A DNA stretch of 10,778 nucleotides from Dentipellis sp. KUC8613. Taxonomy: Eukaryota; Basidiomycota; Agaricomycetes; Russulales; Hericiaceae. Every line of letters begins with the position of its first letter. Within the stretch, counting starts at the first letter, position 1. The notes under the pieces are model-generated. The model was not told the origin of the DNA. It ran no database searches and worked only from the letters and a program-made list of their open reading frames with translations. Of this stretch, positions 7,111-10,778 are shown in pieces. The DNA lies in the NCBI GenBank assembly GCA_002286715.1, contig NSJX01000066.1, positions 40,968 to 51,745 on the forward strand, given 5' to 3'. The translations under genes and the position numbers were made by a program.

Positions 7111-8172
7111 TAAGGCTCCAACCATTTACTCTACAAACTCAATATACCGAGTTTATACTCTTTAGATTTACTAACTACCTAGGCCTTGTCTTGTAAAGAG
7201 TAGTTATACAGTATAGTAAACAGTAAATGGTTCACAAGCGATCTGTTGTGTGTGAGCCGACACTGTGCAGAAGGAAGGAAGTGAAATTTGCAGGGCCTTG
7301 ACGCAAATTTCGTGTTTCGCGTGATTATGAGGTGAAAAGGAATTCACCTTGAATTACCATTGTAGTGAAAATCACTGAGTAACATAGCGATGACAATCGG
7401 GGCTATCAGGTCCAATGAAAATCACTCATTTCATAGTGAAACATTTCATACTAATTACAGGGAAATTTCACGTAGCATGCGCAAGTGCTCAGGCTCTCGT
7501 GCAACTTCGATCACACAAGACGAAAGCGACCTCGAAATTGACATGTATGCACACAGGGGGACTCGCGAACTGGGTCCGCATGCCGATGCGCGCACCTTAA
7601 CGACCTCCTTGAGGTGCAAGTGCAGGTTGCCATTGTGATCTCACATCTCGTGGCTGGCGCTGATGTACCACGGCACGAGCACGACCGTCTTGTTCTTGAT
7701 GCGTGCCTCGCTCAGGCGCACGACAAATGCAAAGCAGTTGCACGTCCCGCTGTCGACCAGCCTGCTTAGCACGCAGTCACCTCAGACATCGTGGGCAGCT
7801 GTCCGTCGTGAAGTGCACAGCGACCCACCTCTTGAACATGCACGCGCACAATGCCATTGAGCGAGACACCTCCCATGCTGCTCGTGTTGAGCTTGGGAGC
7901 CTCGCGCGCGACACCGCACATGTGGCCGGGCACTACATCGAGCCCGTCAAACAGCGGAAAGCCGACCTTGTGCAGCAGGAGCGTGCCCTTGTCCTTCTCC
8001 TCGCAGCTGTCACAAAGGACTCCCCGAATTGTATGCTGAGTTTATCACCAAAGTTTGATAGGTCCATACAAACTCTGTAAACTCTCTAATTACTCTTTAT
8101 ATACTAACTACATATGTTTACTGTTTATGTTTATGGCTCGGAGTAAACATAAAGTAAATAGTTGGAGCCTTA
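7111..8172. mobile_element. Non-autonomous hAT-like DNA transposon
   Basis: The 1062-bp element is bounded by 20-bp inverted repeats: TAAGGCTCCAACCATTTACT at 7111-7130, and its complement with one mismatch at 8153-8172. Exact 8-bp duplications, CTGACCAA, flank it (7103-7110 and 8173-8180). An 8-bp target duplication with short termini is the signature of the hAT superfamily. Subterminal repeats are also present: TACTCTTT...ACTAACTAC occurs in direct orientation near both ends (7156-7178 and 8091-8111), and AGTAAATGGTT at 7222-7232 mirrors the left terminus. No hAT transposase domain is visible, so it would need one in trans. The interior is GC-rich and coding-like, unlike the AT-rich ends, suggesting captured sequence. 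It sits ten bases from the start of copy C. Confidence 0.85.
7455..8041 (-). pseudogene. Broken coding-like segment inside the hAT-like element, family unknown
   Basis: Read on the minus strand, a frame open from 8041 to a stop at 7766-7768 has GC-rich third positions and protein-like content (CDSCEEKDKGTLLLHKVGF, then GFPLFDGLDVVPGH). After a shift near 7770-7790 it continues as LVDSGTCNCFAFVV and KTVVLVPWYISASHE, meets one in-frame TGA at 7641-7643, then continues open to 7455. I recognise no family. The plus strand over the same bases is also protein-like (LNDLLEVQVQVAIVISHLV up to a TAG at 7767, then a second frame with VKQRKADLVQQERALV), so strand is uncertain. It may be a host or element gene piece carried by the transposon. 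It is broken in either reading. Confidence 0.4.
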
Positions 8173-8180
8173 CTGACCAA
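8173..8180. repeat. Right target-site duplication, CTGACCAA
   Basis: Exact copy of 7103-7110, immediately right of the TTGGAGCCTTA terminus. Confidence 0.85.
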
Positions 8181-8190
8181 TAACTACCGA

Positions 8191-8834
8191 TTCTGATTCA
8201 TCTATGAATCAGTTCTAATAATGGGGTGAGCCACCAGAACTCGCAGAATCCAAAATCGCAGGTTCGGGAAATTTGTTCCCACGAGTTCAGCCACATTGTT
8301 TCTAAACACCTTGTATTCCATTTATACTGGCTTCAATTCTTTCTCAATCTGTTTGAAACTCTGTACACACATGTATCATAGCTATAAAAACATGCCTTGA
8401 ATTTTATAGATTATTTGAAGCTCTGAATCGCCCAGAAATGCGAAGTCGCGCCATGATTTACAAGCTCTGCTAGAGAAACAAGCGCTTTTGAGCATATATA
8501 TTCGCGTTTATATTCCCTGTTTTTACCAAAAGCCACAGAACACTCACAGAAGCTTTGTAAATTTTAATCACAATTTTAAAGATTTTACTTCGTCCTGAGA
8601 GTCCATGTATGCTGCATCGATGAGCAGTGTATGGCAATTGCCGAGGCGCCGCAGAGGACGATGCGACAAGTCATTCTCGTGTCTTACTCTCCCATCTCCC
8701 ATCCCCGTTCGCCCACCACCATCCCTCCTCAATACACCATCGGCACGGCAGAATCTGGGGGCTAGGATAATAAAGAAATGGTTTCAGGTGCGTTTTCATG
8801 CATTCTCAAGTTTACCATACAAGTGCTGACCGCG
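8191..8834 (+). repeat. Head module of composite repeat, copy C
   Basis: The first 28 bases equal those at 1-28, including the hairpin at 8193-8212. GAAGTCGCG at 8442, ATTTTACTTCGTCCTGAGA at 8582 and ATTGCCGA at 8637 match blocks of copies A and B in order and spacing. Between the blocks the copies are heavily diverged. A pyrimidine-rich stretch (about 8680-8735, CTCCCATCTCCCATCCCC type) takes the place of the CT tracts of A and B. No credible gene. Confidence 0.78.
8193..8212. repeat. Perfect 9-bp inverted repeat at head of copy C
   Basis: Same CTGATTCAT-CT-ATGAATCAG as at 3-22. Here the left flank is visible: the sequence to its left is the hAT target site and shows no copy of the head, so homology among the copies extends only rightwards from this hairpin. 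Confidence 0.88.
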
Positions 8835-8856
8835 CGAGCCCGGGATCCCGGGCTCG
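8835..8856. repeat. Perfect 22-bp palindrome at head/array junction of copy C
   Basis: CGAGCCCGGGA followed directly by its own reverse complement, with no spacer. With one mismatched pair the symmetry extends to 8832-8859. It separates head C from array C. As RNA or single-stranded DNA it could form a GC-only stem interrupted only by the central AT. No counterpart was found at the A or B junctions. Confidence 0.92.
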
Positions 8857-8859
8857 TGC

Positions 8860-9414
8860 CTTCTTGTGGCATCTGTTGCATCCTCCGCATCCCATGCGTC
8901 CACCGTGTCTCGCGCACCCCACACCGCCGCGCTGCAGTGCTCACACGCTCACGGCACATCTCGCGCCTGTGTGCCCACGACCGTCTCCGCCGCCGTCCCC
9001 TGCGCTTCCGCCGCCGTCCCCTGTGCTTCAGCCGCCCTCACACTCCCCCGCCAGCCTCACATGTCGCTGCGCCGCTCATCCATCGCCCTTCCACGCTCAC
9101 ACGTGGCTATTTCGCGCCCGCGCATGGCCGACTCGCGCCTGCATGCCCACGACGCCCATTTCCCCGTCTTTGCCGCCCTCTCCTGCGCTCCCGCCCCGCT
9201 CCACCATCTTCAGACCATGTCGTCCTGCACCTCGCCGTGCCGTCTCGTGCCTCGCCCTGTCTTCGCGCTGTTGCGCCCCTCTCGCTTGTCGCGTCCCTCT
9301 TGCACGTCGCGCCCCTCTCGCACGTCACGCCCCTCTCGCACGTCGCGCCCCTCCCACCGTCGTCGCACTCGTTTTGCGCTGGCCTCGCGCGCCCTCGCGC
9401 GCCCCAGAGACGTT
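8860..9414 (+). repeat. C-skewed array, copy C, first part
   Basis: Same C-rich style as arrays A and B, with locally clean duplications: a 21-bp pair at 8988-9008 and 9009-9029 (CGCCGCCGTCCCCTG(C/T)GCTTC type) and an 18-bp tandem at 9276-9347. Open forward frames across it (8778-9545, 8798-9628, 8866-9567) overlap in three registers and are composition artefacts. Confidence 0.8.
9276..9347 (+). repeat. Four tandem 18-bp units
   Basis: CCCCTCTCGCACGTCGCG and close variants at 9276, 9294, 9312 and 9330, followed by a degenerate fifth. The tightest tandem repeat in copy C. Being a multiple of three it makes a Ser-Arg-Pro/Thr-Ser-Arg repeat in one frame, which is coincidental. Confidence 0.88.
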
Positions 9415-10039
9415 GTGGGCATGCGGCTACAAGACGACACGTGTGTGGGCGAGACGGAGCACACATCTGCGGTCGCGAAATGGCCGGCTCGCGCGAGATG
9501 GAGCTCCTTGGCGCCGGCGTACGACCGTGGGCACGCGAGGCATGAGACCGCGGGCGCACGGATGTGAGGAGGCAGGCCCGGTAGCGCGAGGGTGGCTGGC
9601 CCAGAAGCACAAAAGATGGCAGGCATGAGGAGTGCGCACACGACACGACACGAGCGTGTGCACACAACATCGTGCAACACCGTGCGTAGGCGCCCGTGGA
9701 CGACGTGCGCACGCAAGGAGACACAGGCGGTGCCACAGGGAGGGCACATGGACGGTGGATGGGTGTAGTGGGAAGGAACGGGCACGCGCAACGCAGTGCA
9801 ACACGACGCATGGTGTGCGTACGGCCGCGAGAGGGTACAGGAGGGGCAGGACAGCGAAAGGGAGACGCGGGAGGCGAGAGGAAGGGGGCATCGCATGCAA
9901 AACGGCGTACGCAAAACCATGCGAAACAGCGCTCGCGAAGCATGCGGGAGAGACAGCGCGCAAGACGGCAAACAAAGCAACGGCAAGACTCCGCGCGCGA
10001 GATAGCGAGTGCATGCGTGATAGATGGCGTGGGCGAGAT
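9415..10039 (-). repeat. Inverted segment of the array within copy C
   Basis: Strand skew reverses: in 9841-9900 I count 30 G and 10 C, against 31 C and 14 G in a typical array row. Read on the minus strand it gives array-like text such as TGCCGTCTTGCGCGCTGTCT and CGCCGTTTTGCATGCGATG (about 9880-10000). Edges are judged from composition and are good to about 20 bases. No clear inverted repeats were found at the borders. A minus-strand open frame of 278 residues (9107-9943) and others are artefacts of the same stop-poor sequence. Confidence 0.7.
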
Positions 10040-10778
10040 GCGTCTTCGCCGTGCACTGTCAGTCCCTCTGCGCGCTCTTCGCGCCTCGCCTCACCGTTTT
10101 CACGCCCTGCCATCTGCGCGACGTGCCCTGCCATCTTCACTCCCTGTCACGTCCCCTTCGCGTGCTATGGGGCTGTCTTACACCCCTTCCGTCGTCTTCG
10201 CGCCACGCCGTGCTCTTTCAACGCCACGCAACGCCCTCTTCGCGCCCCGCCCTGCCGCCTCGCGCCCTGAGGCGCTATTTTTGCGCCACGCCGCGCCCTA
10301 TCAAACCCTGCCATGCCCTCTTCGTGCCTTATCCCGCCCTCTTCGAGCCCCGTGCAGCTGTCTGCACGCTGCAACCCGCCACTCCATCCATGCGCTACTG
10401 CCGCACTGTCTCACCCCTATCGTGCGTGCTTCGCGCCCATTGCCCACGCGCCCTCATCGCGCCATCGTATGTCCTTCCATCTGCATGCCCCCTGTCGTCT
10501 TCGCGCGTTGCCGCGCTCTTTTTGCGCTATGTGGGCTGCGAGACCGCCCGCCCTGTCGTCTCACGGCCCATCCCATCGTCTTCACGCCTCGCCACACGCC
10601 CGCCACGCCCTTTTTGCGCCCCGTGGACCTTCGCGCGCCCCGCTCCGCCGTTTGCGGGTCACGTCTGGCCGTTTTCGCTCCGACCCACCGTCTGCAGGCT
10701 GCACGGCGCCGCCGTCGTGCCGCTCGCCCTCTCGACCTCCACCCCGCCGTTTTCGGACCCACCCACCCTCTCACCGGC
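10040..10778 (+). repeat. C-skewed array, copy C, second part, running off the window
   Basis: C-rich orientation resumes with 20-bp-type units such as CGCCGTGCTCTTTCAACGCC and GCCCTCTTCGCGCCCCGCCC (about 10205-10250), similar to the late part of array B. It continues to the right edge, so the end of copy C is not seen. Confidence 0.8.

Noticed and set aside
6795..7121. Minus-strand 108-codon frame overlapping the integrase remnant
   Set aside because: Mostly a shifted reading of the copia sequence. Only its first part could contain the lost upstream end of the integrase domain, and I could not find the expected His motif with confidence.
9107..10140. Minus-strand frames of 237-278 residues over the G-rich block, with runs of Ser, Arg, Pro and Cys
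   Set aside because: They are the inverted array read on its C-rich strand. Several overlapping registers are open and there is no recognisable domain.

Overview
The window reads as transposon-rich, gene-poor DNA from a fungus. An agaricomycete (mushroom-forming basidiomycete) is my best guess. This rests mainly on the style of a Ty1/copia integrase remnant at 6521-7036, which has an LRDDKGGEYMSNAF block followed by RNRPQQNGVAERANR; I associate that form with mushroom-forming fungi. It also rests on the mix of decayed DNA transposons and long GC-rich, strand-skewed repeats. No complete protein-coding gene, rRNA, tRNA or CRISPR array could be supported.

Layout. Three co-oriented copies of one composite repeat dominate. 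Copy A runs from about 1 to 2455, copy B from about 2456 to 4795, and copy C from 8191 to the right edge. Each has an AT-richer head of about 0.5-0.65 kb followed by a long C-skewed array built on a degenerate 20-bp unit (roughly TCGCCGTCTCGCGCCCCCGC). Short blocks in the heads are co-linear with nearly fixed spacing in all three copies. Copies A and C also share an exact 28-base start containing a 20-bp hairpin (TGATTCA-N4-TGAATCA); copy B lacks this part. In copy C the array switches strand between about 9415 and 10040. The arrays are open in all three forward frames because TA-containing codons are rare and the 20-bp period does not keep frame, so the long open frames there are not credible genes.

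Between copies B and C lies an AT-richer transposon landing zone. It holds a short inverted-repeat element at about 5239-5873 with perfect 32-bp termini, a degenerate 20-bp AT-rich array (5891-6020), a duplicated segment (6082 and 6177), and a tandem pair of TGATTCA dyads (6487-6535). The dyads abut the broken copia integrase, and a 1062-bp hAT-like element (7111-8172) follows. The hAT-like element has 20-bp inverted ends (19 of 20 matching) and a perfect 8-bp target duplication, CTGACCAA. Its interior holds a GC-rich, coding-like but broken segment.

Functionally nothing here works as a pathway. The only recognisable enzyme is the integrase remnant, whose DD35E triad is present but whose open reading frame is truncated at both ends. 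The most unusual part is the composite head-plus-array repeat family. I do not recognise it as a named element.
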